In this document: positions 1 to 17,200 of the stretch, piece by piece
Layout of the letters: each line of letters opens with the position of its first letter
How positions within the stretch are numbered: position 1 is the first letter of the stretch
Assembly: GCA_030141605.1 (NCBI GenBank)
Contig: JAQGDQ010002375.1
Location: forward strand, 310,001 to 374,000
DNA length: 64,000 nucleotides
Origin: Tubiluchus corallicola
Lineage: Eukaryota > Priapulida > Priapulimorpha > Priapulimorphida > Tubiluchidae
Direction of reading: 5' to 3'
Notes under the pieces: model-generated
What the model was told of the DNA's origin: nothing
The model's database searches: none
What the model saw: only the letters and a program-made list of their open reading frames with translations
Program-made: the position numbers and the translations under genes

Positions 1-125
1 TTGCTGGGCAGGGTATGTGAAATCGTTTATCCCAGACGCACTTCTCTTTTAAAAGAAATTTGTGCGTTTTAGCTATTGAGCTGTTGATAAGCCTATAACT
101 AAAGTATGTGAATGTATTATCACAG

Positions 126-3100
126 TCATTATACTTGGGTCCTATATGCAAATACGGAACAGAAGAGCAAAAGCAAAAGTATGTCAAACCGTTTATGAAT
201 GGCGACAAGGTGGGATGCTTTGCACTTAGTGAACCAGGTAATTATGCTGCATCATTCATGTACTAAGCACAGATAATAATTTTTCCTTTTGAAAGTCGAA
301 GAAAGTATTTAAACTATTGTTACAGAACCAACTAACTGATTAACTGACGTAAAATGCAGTATAATTAATTTTAAATGTGTTTATACTAACTTGTGCATAC
401 ATGTTAAATTTGTTACCTTTGCATCTGGTGCTGCAGGAATACCATACTTTAGGAAGACATTTTGTATGTGTTGCAACAATAAAAGCCAAAAATATGCATA
501 CCACTCAAAACATTTTTTAATTTCAACAACCATCATCATTGTTTGTGTCTTACACAAGTTTTACAAATGCTGTGCTTTTTATTTTTTTTTCAAAATTCCA
601 GTTTGATCAAGCTCACCAACAAATTACGCTATATTTTGGCAAAAGTCTCATGCAAAAGATGTCAGTGCTTTAAGTTCTGGTTAAAATTCCGATTTGTTTG
701 TAAAGTTTGTGATCCAATAATTCACTTCCTTAATGTTGTTCTTTATATTTAATTTAGCATTTCTTTTTAACACCAGGGTTGCAACTTGCTGCAGCACTTT
801 ATTGTCTTACATTATTTTACTTTAACACTGCTAAAATTTGTCTTGTCTGGTTTTAAATGTTTACTGCTTAATATAAAAACCCACTGGCTGGTACAAGTTA
901 ACAAGATTGTATTTATTTTCTCCTAAATAAACTTCACTGTAAAAAAGTGACTGTTGTTATAGGCAATGGAAGTGATGCTGGTGCGGCTTCTACAACAGCC
1001 AAGTCACATGGTGGAAAGTGGATTTTAAATGGGACAAAAGCATGGATTACTAATGGTTACGAAGCAGAGGGTGTGCTCTTGTTTGCAACTACTGACAAAT
1101 CTCAAAAGCATAAGGTGCTCTTATAATTTTAGCAACAATAACATTAAATTAGATTATAGTTTGATGTAAATGAACGTATTGCGTTTCTTTTATTATTCTC
1201 GTAAAGTATTCATGCCTTCTGGTATTATATGTCTGCTGTAATACAAGAAAAAACAACTTAAACAGCTTTTGTCTGATGCCATATTATAGGACAGATTAAT
1301 ATTCGGATATCTTAGTGTGTTGTATCACCTTAGACAATATATAATGCTGCGAATTAATCGTAACATCAAGATTATTATTACTGATATTACAAACTTAAAG
1401 TTAATTAAATTTTGATACCAAACTTTAAAGACAGGAAATCAGAAGCGAGAATGCTGCCTGAATTTGAACCAGAGTGTCTCTTCTGCTTATGAGGCAGATG
1501 CTTAGACCATTAGGCCACTGCTTTGGTTTAAGCATCAGCCTTGTAAGCAGTATAGGTCCCTGGTTCAAATCCAGGCTGAACTACGACTTCTTTACATTTT
1601 CTGTCTTTCAAGTTTGGTATTAAAAATTCAACTAATTTGTGCACTACCAATAATACGGTGAATTTCTTTACTAAAGACCTCTTCAAGGGAAAGGATACGA
1701 AGCCAAGAAGTTTTGCAGAGACTGCATCCTCATGTACATAATAGGTATGGATATTTTGTGCAGTGGCTAGTAGGAGTTCTGTACATGTATTTACAGGGCA
1801 TTAGTGCATTTCTGACACCAAAGCCGTATGATGGGTTATCAATTGGTAAAAAGGAAGATAAACTTGGCATTAAAGCTTCGTCTACGACTACGTTGATTTT
1901 TGAAGATTGTTCTATAACCGAAGATCACTTGTTGGGTGAACCAGGAATGGGCTTCAAAATAGCAATGGTAAGCTGCCATGTTAATAAGATGATAAAAAGT
2001 TGGTGTTGTGACTATTTTTATCTGTATGTTTTTTATCTTACGCAACTATATCTAATTATGAACAGTACTAGGTAGATCAAAAATATACTTTTAGAAGTTA
2101 TTTAGTTAGAATTCAAAGGACTAATTCTCTGAATTTTATCACATCCAAAAAACAAAAAAACAGTTGAAAAACTTTACATCTTTTGTTATATAATTTAATT
2201 CTACTTAAAATTGAGAGTGCTTTCATTGGGGGAAAAGCAACAAAACTGAAAATAAATTTAAAGTAAAATAAACAAAACTGTTGGGTATGTACTCAAACCT
2301 TATAACACATTGTAAAAAGCCTAGTGTTAAATTTCAGTAAAAAAGTAATTTGTTGTTTGTTTACACGCTTTTTTTCTTTAATTAACATTAACAGTTGTGT
2401 GTAATATATATATACATATGCAGAATCTTTCTTTTGCAAATGTAGCATAAGCACCACTAAATTTGCAGTTTAGCCAATTTTGCAATAGTACATAGCTATA
2501 ACATATATATATATATGTAATTACTTTGCTTGCCACTATTTTCTTTCTGCCTTGTAGTTTTAAAATAATGTTTCTTTGGCTTCGAACAGGCATTTATTAC
2601 AAATATTACAACATTTTGGTCCCTTCAATATTAATTATAGCCATGTTATATAGTCTAAATTTTTGCCCTATTTACATAAAACTTTGCTAGGAAATTAAGC
2701 AATTATGCAATCTTTTGTTTTTCACTTTAGGAAACTTTAGATTCTGGACGAATTGGTATTGCAGCTCAAGCATTAGGAATTGCACAGGTACTTAACTGCA
2801 ACTTAGTACATTGGTTACTTTATATATACAGTCAAACCTTTTTATACCCACTTTAGGACTGCAAAAAAGTTGATATTAAGCGAGTTTGGCATTATAACGA
2901 GGTGCATTAATGCATATACATGTCTATGCAAATATAGACATTTTATTTTGCTAAAAATTTGGGCGTTAAGTATGGTTGGCATTATAAAGGGAGCGTTACA
3001 GCTAAATTCGGCTGTATGTAATTGAATGTATATTTACAAATATGTTTGTCTCAATTATTACTATAATTTACAAAGAAACCATTAATTGGAGTATGACTGT

Positions 3101-4604
3101 GAATACCAGAATGTTACTAAACCATTGACAAAGTAATGAACACTGATATTAGGTTAGACATAATAGCCAAACATTTCAGCATGATGAATTATTTTCAGAA
3201 ATTCTCAAACTGTGTAGTACATGTACTTATGACTGTATTTCAATAGAAATCATATTGTTTATAGTTTACTAACTATATTGGATTAATTGGATGTAATTTA
3301 ATACTATACTTATTTAATTCTGGTGATGTATTGTAATATACTTCTTTGCAGGCATCACTAGATTGTGCAGTTGACTATGCAACAAAACGAGAAGCATTTG
3401 GCCAAGCAATTTCAAAGCTACAAGCAATACAGGTAGATAATATACAAGTACCAGATCCTTCAATTCTTTTACTATTTCATTTTTAATAACTGACATTGAC
3501 TTTTAAGTTTTATCTTTGCAATATTATGCAACTACTGTATTCCATCTTTAACAAAACTTCCTAGCTATTCTGCTAATAGGCATAAAAATTTGAGCTTTAT
3601 GAGCTCTGTGCAACAATTAAAAACTCTTATTTTTAGTTTTCATAGTTTTTCACTGAAATTTTTTGGCATATTGTAAATTTTAAAGTCCTTGGAGAGTTTT
3701 TGAATATTGTATGAAGTAAAAAAAATGAAATTTTTATGGCAGTCTTTAACCACTTACAGTTTGTTACAATTTCGTGTTACGGAATCTTTCTACTTTTTCT
3801 GCGAATAGAAACTAATTCTGACTGTAAAAGAAATCTCTCGACAAGATCTCTGCATAGTAGAATTTACACATGACAAACTGTGTAAATTGATTTGTGGGTA
3901 AAATTTTGAGTTTAGACATCAAACTCTTTTTGAATAAAAGATGAAGTGATTTTCAGCTAAAATTTGTGTGTGTTGTACTCCGATTAGAAATTGATGCAAC
4001 CTCGATAATTTATTTATATCAGGTAACCATACTAAAGCAAATTAAGTTTCAGTCTTGAGGAACTAGGATTTTCATGGCTCAACAAAAATCTGTGAAGTTT
4101 GAATTCCATTATTAGGTCTTATGATGTTTGACATTATTTCCCATTGTTTTTTGCAGTTGAAGTTAGCAGACATGTCATTACAGCTGGAATCCGCAAGGCT
4201 GCTGACATGGCGTGCTGCTTCACTAAAAGATGCGGGACTTCCGTTCACCAAGGAAGCAGCAATGGCCAAGTTAGCAGCATCTGAAGCGGCAACATTTTGT
4301 TCCCATCAGGTAATCAAATTTAATTTCTGATGTTTTGCTGTGTGCTAATTGCTTGTTTGTTATAGAAATGTTGCTTCAAAATGCGTAATAGCTGCTCGCA
4401 CATTTTTATTAGGTTTTTCTTGTCTTCTAACATTTTTCTCACCATTTTAAGGCAATTCAAATCCTAGGAGGCATGGGATATGTGACAGAAATGCCCGCAG
4501 AGAGACATTACAGGGATGCCCGAATCACAGAAATTTACGAAGGAACTAGTGAGATACAGCGGCTAGTGATAGCTAACAACCTGTTAAAAGAATATGTCTT
4601 CTAA
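126..4604 (+). CDS. ACADS: Short-chain acyl-CoA dehydrogenase, C-terminal 292 residues (7 exons, 5' end outside window)
   Basis: Mitochondrial flavoenzyme of fatty-acid beta-oxidation that dehydrogenates short acyl-CoAs and passes electrons to ETF. Exons read by eye: 126-237, 963-1114, 1797-1967, 2731-2787, 3352-3432, 4157-4309, 4452-4604 (taa). All introns are GT-AG and the exon total (879 nt) stays in frame. The translation follows vertebrate ACADS almost residue for residue: [20 protein letters not shown] (substrate/FAD loop), [86 protein letters not shown] and [14 protein letters not shown]. The catalytic base in this family is the Glu of YEGT, which is present. The FAD-binding loops and the C-terminal helical domain are complete; the mitochondrial leader and N-terminal helical domain must lie before position 1. 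The family assignment is very secure. ACADS rather than another ACAD is inferred from the close match. Confidence 0.95.
1403..1632. repeat. Inverted dimer of tRNA-like sequences in an ACADS intron
   Basis: Two arms of about 110 bp are imperfect reverse complements: ATACCAAACTTTAAAGACAG at left matches the complement of the right end (ATACCAAACTTGAAAGACAG). Each arm carries a tRNA-like module. On the minus strand the left arm has an A-box (TGGCCTAATGG), a CAT-containing anticodon-like loop and a B-box-like GGTTCAAATTC. On the plus strand the right arm has a TTGTAA anticodon-like loop (TGT) and a B-box GGTTCAAATCC closed by a CCTGG/CCAGG stem at 1558-1575. The two modules are head to head with their 5' halves meeting near 1520. 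It is best read as a head-to-head tRNA-SINE dimer or a foldback element. The acceptor stems are too degraded to call functional tRNA genes. Confidence 0.7.
2829..3014. mobile_element. Short TA-flanked miniature element (pogo/Tc1-like ends)
   Basis: 186 bp in an ACADS intron, bounded by TA at 2827-2828 and 3015-3016. The ends are imperfect inverted repeats: CAGTCAAACCT at left, and CAGCCGAATTT as the complement of the right end. The interior (GTTGATATTAAGCGAGTTTG onward) recurs in opposite orientation at 20641-20743. It has no coding capacity. Assignment to the pogo/Tc1 group rests only on end sequence and the TA duplication. Confidence 0.5.
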
Positions 4605-4694
4605 TCTCATGTTGGGCCTGTTAGTTAATTTTATTTAGTAAAATGCTGTCAATTGCAACAGTAGCGATAAATTAACATTAATGTCATTATTATT

Positions 4695-4700
4695 ATTAAA
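4695..4700 (+). promoter_or_regulatory. Candidate polyadenylation signal of the ACADS gene
   Basis: ATTAAA, about 90 bp after the stop codon, followed by GT-containing sequence. It is the first acceptable signal downstream. AATAAA copies also occur near 5430 and 5630, so a longer 3' UTR is possible. Confidence 0.35.
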
Positions 4701-6376
4701 GTGGTCACTATGAGTTAAGTGAAGTATGAGAGATCATTATAAATAGAGATTACAAGACTATTTTTGTATGGATAGATGACTTCGAGATTTTGAATCCGGC
4801 TCAACCAGATATACGTCAACGAGAATTCATTGCATTAATTTTAAAATAACCTATGATTTTAGGTCATTTGACCCAAATTAATGGCCTAGTTCAGTGCACC
4901 ATTGAACCCACTAGTTTTGGTTTCCCCATTCAAGGCAGGGTGCAAATACCATTAAGCTTGCTATCTTTAATAACACATAAATTGTCATTAGCTTGGTGTA
5001 CATGATCTTCTTAATGGGTTTTGTCCTCTGACTTAGATGAGGAGATGAACCCTGTTTCTGGTTTTCAGTTTGTTGTTAAAAATTTGCATGTACGAACCTT
5101 ATATTTACACTCTGTGGGAGCTAAACCTATCACCAAGCCACGTATGACCCTCTATGTGCCCCACACATACGCAGCAGGTCCTGATTCAATTCCAGACTTC
5201 TGGTTCAACATTTTCAAACTTCCTGTTTTTAAAAGTTGGTATAAAAATTAACGTTATGTGTATTTGTACCACCATAATGCCCCCTAGTTTCAAATATTTA
5301 GAAGAATCGAGAGAATAGATATGTTATCACCATCATCATACAGTTAGCTTGTGCACCTCATTATTTGAGCTGAAAATTATGAAAGAATATCAAGCAATTT
5401 GTAAATTTTTGCCATAATCGTAAAATCGTAATAAAATGCAGTGTGACAATATGATGTGTATATATACAACATGCAATCATAAGCAAAAATTGGCTACATG
5501 TGTAACTGCTATTACGATTCATCCGATTGTTCATTTCCTGATTTTGACTGAAAGCTTAAGTTGTGTCTGTGTCACAGTCGTGATTTCTGTTAAGTATCTG
5601 AAGAATTTCTTTATTTACAGTAGTTATAAATAAAATTGTTACTTTGTGAAATAAATATAGCCAGATTTGTATGGTGTTGCATATCTTTATTTATTTATTT
5701 ATTTATTATAACATCACTATCTTTCATAATGATGACTCATTAAACAACATGTTCTATAACTATCTTGATTAACATAATGTGCACTAATAGTGCTATGGTA
5801 CCTGGTGTGTCTGATTAAATAGTGCTGCTTCTGTTTTACTGCTCTATTTATTATTCTGTATGGCATAGCTATGATAAAAAATACTCATAAAATTATTTTT
5901 ATATCCACAATTTTTATGGTGAATTGGGAGCAAAAGCACTATTTGATTATTAATACCACAATGCAGAATATCTAGAATTTGCACATTTGCATATAAAATT
6001 TGCAGTTTGTCCCGTTTGAGCCATTTTTGAAAAGATCCTAACTTATATTAAGTGATCTAAAAATTTAAAAATTTTTAATAAATGGAAACTGTTTAGCTTG
6101 AACGAAACACTAGAACAAGATACCGTTTTTAAAGTAATAGACATTTGTCATTGGTGTCAAAAGCAAATTTCGTAATGTTTTCGAATTTTTTTCTATATCT
6201 AATAATGTTTATTGTCAAAGTGTCCACATTTTTCTGAACTGAACAGGCAAGTGAAGCGTAATTACTCTTTCCAATTAGTCTGCAGTTTTTTATATTATTG
6301 TTTTTGTTCATTCACCTATTTTTTCTTTATTTATTTTTATACAAATAGTCCCAAAGAAGGCCAGCAAACTGACGGC
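4701..6376. other. Intergenic stretch without a recognisable gene
   Basis: AT-rich sequence after ACADS. An open frame at 5021-5251 has no recognisable domain. A degraded B-box-like block (TTTTGAATCCGGCTC) near 4780 may be a remnant of the tRNA-derived family seen at 1403-1632. A short TTTA run lies near 5690. I see nothing else. Confidence 0.5.
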
Positions 6377-6384
6377 ATTATAAC

Positions 6385-6818
6385 TAGGGGTGAGCATCGA
6401 ACGTTCGAGTTCGAACGTTCGAATCGAATTCGAACGCTCGAATTCGATTCGAACGAGTTTTTTCAGTTCGAACTCGATTCGAATCCAAAACTATAGATTC
6501 GAATAATTCAGCACTTCAATCACATATGTTCCTGATCATTAAAACGATTGAAACATCATGCAATTTGCATAATTTAGCTATGATTTCTGCACACAATTTT
6601 AAAGAAATTACTAGTTGTTTTATTGCAGAACAAAATTGAGTGATATGTATGATCTTTGTAAGACTAATTTTTACTTGTGGTTCGAAAACTTGTTCGAAAA
6701 TCTTTCAATCTCAATTCGAATTCGATTCGAATTCGAAACATTGAAGTTCGGTTCGATTCGAAAGTCACAAATTCGATTCGATTCGAATTCGCTTTCTGGT
6801 AGAGAATGCTGACCCCTA
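6385..6818. mobile_element. hAT-like miniature transposon rich in TTCGAA palindromes (copy 1)
   Basis: 434 bp flanked by an exact 8-bp target duplication, ATTATAAC at 6377-6384 and 6819-6826, the length expected of hAT elements. The ends read TAGGGGTGAGCAT and, as the complement of the right end, TAGGGGTCAGCAT. The outer portions on both sides are dense arrays of TTCGAA/GAATTCGA motifs (6400-6500 and 6680-6790); the middle is ordinary AT-rich DNA. No transposase is encoded, so it would be non-autonomous. A second copy in opposite orientation is at 33959-34385. Confidence 0.8.
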
Positions 6819-6826
6819 ATTATAAC

Positions 6827-7976
6827 CCTAAAGTGCTGCAGCAGAAATGGGAAAATATGACTACTGGTATAGAAAGTAAAATAATTCTTAAATTTGGTTG
6901 CAATGATAGAGGACATGTTGATTTCTGCCCTAGTTTTCTATTAGTTTACTATTAATTTAGTTGACTGCTACATCAATGGTGTAAAGAGTGTTAGTAAGTA
7001 GTTCCACTAAGCCTCAGTTGTGACATCTGTTGACAAGAAAGATTACTCATTATAAATAGCTAGGTGTTCTTTAAATTTCTTGTTGAAGCAGGTGGGATTG
7101 CAGCTGTTTGTTGCTTATTTTATTGTTGCACAGACAACAAAAATAATAATTATTTTTAGGGCAAATGTGTAACTCACTTCAGACCAGTTTCAATAGCGTT
7201 GCTCACTTTGAACAAGCAGGGTCGCAGACGTAGGTCGCAGAAAAATGAAACATAGACGAGTGCGCCGTCTGACAATGAACGTTTTTCAATTTTTGGCTTT
7301 CAACGTTATCCAATTTGTGCTTGTGCGCATAATATTTTTGTTTTACTGAATCATTATCCTTTTGAATATTTTCATTGTTAAAAATAGTTCATTTCATTTA
7401 ATTGTTCCGTGCCTCGGTCGTACTTGTTGAGTGCGAGTTGCTTCATAGAGAACTTCTTGAAAGATATTCATTTTTTGTTAGGCTAAGGATAGCTGTGAGC
7501 CTGAGACGCGTTCGCAGTTACAATTTGAAAAACCAAGTTAAAAGGTTAGTTTGAAACTGTAACAGCGGCTTAGGTTATTTTGGCGATATATTAATACCAT
7601 TCAAAAATCAAGATTTGAATCGGTTGGAAAATTCGCGTGATAGGCCTATTCTTTTCTGGACATAGTAATTGGTTATGAAGGCATAGTTAAAAATTTTGAA
7701 TGACTTGTTTAAACTGTTTTTATAGTACAACTATGATTAGAATAGAACAACTAAGGAACGCACTAAATGATCAGCTAACAGGTTTATTTGCAACGTATGT
7801 TTACCTGAAGGCAGTCACGACATGTAGTGTTAAGAAATACATTAGTAGATTGGTGAGATTATGTGTATATAAGTTTGTGATGAAATTAAAATTATAACAA
7901 CCAGTAACAAGAGGAAAAGCATGTGCAGAGGAGTAAGAATGGTGAGGATTAGTTGGGAGAGGATGATGGAATTATA
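6827..7976. other. Intergenic stretch; possible SKP1 5' region
   Basis: No gene is recognised. SKP1 has its start codon at an exon boundary, so a 5' UTR exon must lie upstream. The less AT-rich patch at 7200-7560, which ends in a donor-like AAG|GTTAGT near 7543, is one candidate. This is inference only; no promoter motif is clear. Confidence 0.25.
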
Positions 7977-7978
7977 TA

Positions 7979-8461
7979 CTGTATTTTCCCATGTATAAGA
8001 GACCCTTGTGTATAAGAGACCCCTTCAATTTTTAGGCAAAAATTCTGGAAAAAAGTTTTCTGGTAATGAATAACTTTATTCACCATAGAAATCATTAAAT
8101 TCCTCAAGTCTCTTCTCCGTTCTCATTGCTCTCCACCATCTCTTTAGGTTTAGGATAAGAATATAAATTTGCAGGATAAGAAGCACGTTTTTTAATTTCG
8201 GACATTTTTAGAGGGTAGAGTACAACTTTTTTCAACTCAGTGCGGTGCTGAAAACAAAATAAAACCAATTAATGTGTTGTAAAAAAAGAGTACTGGTATA
8301 TATTAAAGTGCGTACCTGCAAACCTGTAACAGGAAAAGAGAAAACTTCAAAAGCCTTATTGAAAATAAGAGTCCCGACTTACTCCCATGTATAAGAGACC
8401 CCCTATTTTTAAAGTGAAAATTCTGAGCAAAAAGGGGTCTCTTATACACGGGAAAATACGG
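7979..8461. mobile_element. TA-flanked miniature element, CCGTATTTTCCC family (copy 1)
   Basis: 483 bp with long terminal inverted repeats (CTGTATTTTCCCATGTATAA at left; the complement of the right end is CCGTATTTTCCCGTGTATAA), flanked by TA on both sides. Subterminal GTATAAGAGACCCC motifs are repeated. Copy 2 at 27299-27753 shares both ends but lacks the block at about 8062-8205 (TAATGAATAACTTTATTC onward). This copy lacks a block near 8347 that copy 2 keeps. Non-coding. The superfamily is uncertain; the 2-bp TA duplication fits Tc1/mariner-like or ISL2EU-like elements. Confidence 0.75.
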
Positions 8462-9265
8462 TAATAGATGAAACAACAATGTGAATTATGGTTAATGATA
8501 CTCAGATATTTGGCATGAAAATGAAGGATCACATTGATAACCATATATTAGAGAGAACGTATTTTGAATGACTTTACCAATGTATTTTGTTCTGTTCTGT
8601 ACCTGACATAAATGACATCTGTGCAATGGAATATTTTAGTCTATTGATGAAGCCACTTGCTGAAATTCAGCTACCTTCGGATTTCTTCTTCTTTCAGAAG
8701 AACAATGGATTTATCATATTACAAGTCAGTTAGTTATTAAATGCAGTTGACAGCATGGATTAGATTAGATCTATTAGATTATCAATTTATTTTCTCCTTC
8801 AGTTTACACAACTGTAAAAACACAACAAAAGGATAACAGACAAAGGATGGTGGAAAAGCAATGTCAGGGCTAACGAGTCAACAAAGCTTTGCAGAGGAAA
8901 CATGATTATGAAAATACATAAGTACTCAGAAATGCAAAAAATACAAAAAGCAGCCATTCAAGTTTAATAGCATTGAAATAAAGCAAAGCTGTTTGCAAAG
9001 CAGGTCAAAACTAAGCAGCTAACTTATTTGTGGCAATGCATATAGTGTGCTGCTGAAGCATGCAAGCAGTAAATTAGGGTGTAATTGATAAGGCCTGAAC
9101 TATAGGGTTCCATGTAATAAAATGATAAGATTCAATGTCACTTGTGAACGATAGCATAAGTTTGTAAATGGGAAGCAACTATTTCAGAGACTACCAACAG
9201 AAAGATATGCACTAGCTTTTTGATATTACTGCTGGATCAGAAATAGACTTGTGGCATTTTGCTGT

Positions 9266-9689
9266 ACACTCATATCTCGGTTGTGAGACAAAAGTGGGGA
9301 GATGTTGGTCCGAATTTGCCGTTTGTCCGTATTTTCTGATACTAAACTAATATACTAGGCACCGTGTATTAGACTCATGGTAATGTAGAATCAATTGCCT
9401 AATTGTCTCAAAAACATCTAGTACAGGCCACGCCTATGCAAAAGTATATAAAAACTATTGGCAATTGACTCAAGTAACTCCGCATATTTGTCTCTATTTT
9501 TATACATAGAAATATACAAATGGTTACACTGATGTACGTGATGTAAACAAAGTGGCGACCTGCCAACTAGCGGTCAGCTCGTGAAATAACGGGCTGCGTC
9601 TGTATTATACGGGACTTCTGACGGATCAGATTTTGTCTGAATTTTCCGATATTCGTAAAAGCGAGGTCCAATAAACCGAGATACGAGTG
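9266..9689. mobile_element. TA-flanked miniature element with CACTCGTATCTCGGTT ends
   Basis: 424 bp just upstream of the first SKP1 coding exon, probably inside its 5' UTR intron. The ends CACTCATATCTCGGTT and, as complement, CACTCGTATCTCGGTT are 15/16 identical, with TA directly outside both. No ORF. The end sequence and TA duplication are compatible with a pogo/Tc1-type non-autonomous element. Confidence 0.65.
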
Positions 9690-9774
9690 TACGCATATAC
9701 GCTGAGGTATAGCTACAGTAAATAATACATTTTATGGTGTGCGTTGCTTGTAAATGTTTAAATTATTTTTCTAG

Positions 9775-14117
<4,343 letters not shown>

Positions 14118-14198
14118 GCAAGCAAACAGTGCTAACATCTGGTGGATGAATTGCAAGTCATGCCATCCAGTGTATATTTTAATTTATCCAAAACTATA

Positions 14199-14204
14199 AT
14201 TAAA
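14199..14204 (+). promoter_or_regulatory. Candidate polyadenylation signal of SKP1
   Basis: ATTAAA about 80 bp after the SKP1 stop, followed by a GTTGTTATTATTG stretch. A canonical AATAAA at 15403-15408 would give a ~1.3 kb 3' UTR and is an alternative. Confidence 0.35.
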
Positions 14205-17200
14205 CAATTGTTGTTATTATTGACATGTTAATTAAGTTGCAGATGCTTAGACGGGAGACCTGCTTTTCTGTCATCGTTGCACTTTTCCAAACTGCTGAAA
14301 TGGGATATTATTAAACGATTAACAAACTCTGCAGATCATTTATACCAACTACTGATGATTCTGCACTTTGGCTTATGCTTTTTGTATCAATTTTCCATTC
14401 ATTTATCGACTTCAACAACTCTTAGCTTCGAAAAGGAAGCATTTTCTTTAAGCCTTGAAAATTAAAAGTATCATAAAAGTTTGATGCAAAAAAGTATGCC
14501 TGGTTTTAGTAAAATTGTGTGTAGTTGCAATACAGGTAATCATCAACTTACGACATGTGACTATATTAATGACCACATCTTATTTAATTAATTATACAAA
14601 ACCAACTAGAACTCACATTTTTTTTAAACAAATTAACTTTAAATCGATGTCTCCTTTGATAATTCATCGCATCCATACTTAGTGCACGTGCCACCATACT
14701 TAGTACATGTCCATATGCAACAACGCCTTGCATGTAGGGGCGCTCCGCTTTAATCTATGTTGAATATTCGGGTCCGACTTGCGTCCGATTCGTCGTACGA
14801 TTAATCCGACGGAATCAATTGTGGCAAGTCGATGACTATCTGTACTTAAAATTATTTACAGACATTTGGCATGCACACAACAAGCATGAGCTTTTAACAT
14901 ACAAGAGTTTTTCTGTGAATAAGGTTTTTTGTATGCACATTCATATTTATTTCATAGTGATTATTTCTGTTACACTTATCTTTGCATCTTGTTTCACGAT
15001 GTAAAATTTTAGTGGATCTGTATAACAAGAGTCTGTGGTCTGTCGCTTAGCGTTGTATTATTTTAATGTATTTAATGTACAGATTAGCTGTATCTCTTCA
15101 TTAAATTATACACAAATATGAGATTAAACGGTTTGAGCAAAGGCAAATGCATTTATCAAATTATCAACTGTTTTTGCAAACATTAGTCTACACGATGTGT
15201 CCAGATGGCAAACAGATTTTTACTTTCTGTAAATAAGAATACTGATGCATTTTCTAGGTTTTCTGGCTTTTGTCGCATTGTCTTTGATGTAAAGCTGTGT
15301 GAAAAAATGAACAGTCATTAACCCTTTACTTCTAGTGATTAGTATGGTGTAGCAGCATTTTAGTGAACGTTTGTGCAGTACATCGTATTACAGCTTGCTT
15401 ACAATAAAACTGTTGTCAGTGCTTTTATCGTCTGTTTAATTGCAAGCAGAGCTTTTAATATCATATATGATTAAATTTTGTTTGCAGTTTTCTGGTTACT
15501 GAGTTTATAATAAACTTTTACATGAAATTTAAATGTGTTTTAACAGTTTATCTTCAATCACTTGCTTCATTATGACATATGCAGATTATCTGAAGGCTAA
15601 GCCAGGAAAACCAAATGTATTCTACACTTACTTTTAACTGTTTCACACCTGCTGTTTTGCAAAAAATGCTTTGCCAGAGAGATAGTGTTTCAAATATGCA
15701 TAGCCATTTCTGAATTTACCGTTCACGAATTAAATTTTCAAAGAATTATTAAGCATTGTAAAATACACGCTCAGATTATCAAGATTTGCATACTCTCGAA
15801 AACACGTCGGTGTTGTATCTTTTGTGACACCTACTCTGATCCGAAAAATTACATGCAAAGTACCATCTAGAAATGTTGAAGTTGTTCTAGTACGTGTTTT
15901 AATTGTGCCTCCATTTCTTAGATATTAATTTGTTTCTCGTATTTGGAGAAAATCAAAACCTATAGGCCATAGGCTAAGCAGTCATTTGTAGTTCCGCACA
16001 GGTATGACTAGTGTTTTTAATATTTGCTTTTCTGCAGCATCATCCCCCAAATTTTTAATTATACGGCAAACTTATTTTTGCCATTCTAGTAAATTTGCTA
16101 TAAAGTGTTAAACTAGGTTTTTTAAAGTTGCACTTTTTTCTTTTTTTCATATTCTTATCATTTGTCTGTCCTAAAAACGTGATGAGCAAAAACCTGCGTA
16201 TTTCTTACATGGTAATCAAATCACAGAGAGAAATAAAATTTTCGAATACGTTTTGGTTCGTGCCAAGTAAAGTATGATAAACTAATTAATGAATAGAATT
16301 ATGGTTAAAGCAATATGACCAAATAGAGATTTGAAATTTGTTCGAGTTCGAATGTTAGCTTCGTAGCAATTGTAAGCCACAAAAAATGCTTAAATTTTCT
16401 GGAACTTGAGAAGCTATTTTACAGCTGTTAATCTTTTCCTTGTATGACACAGATTGTGAATGAGAATAAAAGCTGGTGAAGTTAATATTCTGCTCATAGT
16501 TACACTTGTGAAAAAATATTGGCTGTAAGAGGTGGCAGATTACTTACATGCAAGGATTTCACGCAAAAAAGTCTCTATGGAGCATCTCTAATTTTGAAAC
16601 ATACTTCATCTTGAGAAGTAGCTGGAGACCAAAGCATTTGGTAGCAGAGGATTAACAGTGTTATGTCCGTCGACGAATGAACACCAAATATGGTATTGGC
16701 ATTGTCACGTGTGTTTCATCTGCCCACATGCTTTGTTAACTACGGCAACAGGTACAATGTGGGAAAACAATTACCTGTGCGAACATTATACTGCTAGAGC
16801 TAATATTGAATATGTCATTCAACATGTAATTTAATAATGGTAGTCCTATTAGCCAAGCAGGTAAATGTACATACTCTTATAAGAAGTGTTTGGCTTCTGA
16901 CAAATGTAATCTATTACACGAAATGTTATGCCGCAGACAAACAATCTATTGTGTCAGTTGTAATGTAAATGACACACATTTGTTATAGTTATGCTGATGT
17001 ACTGCTATGGACTTGCTCATTTGATATATATGTATTAAATATATCTGTGATGTATCTGCATGGAGAAGTGATTTAAAAGACACTTATGGCTTTTTGACAT
17101 CTTGCGTTTGAACAACTTCTAATGAATAAAAGAAGCCAATTAACATTTATTTATCAGTTGACAATCTCAGGTAATATAATATGAAAGAATCTCTGAATAA

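Noticed and set aside
1-125. Upstream ACADS exon at the window edge
   Set aside because: Sequence before 126 does not encode the residues expected before SLYLGP; position 1-125 reads as intron.
5021-5251. 76-codon frame after ACADS
   Set aside because: Looks slightly gene-like in composition but has no recognisable motif or exon boundaries; likely repeat-derived.
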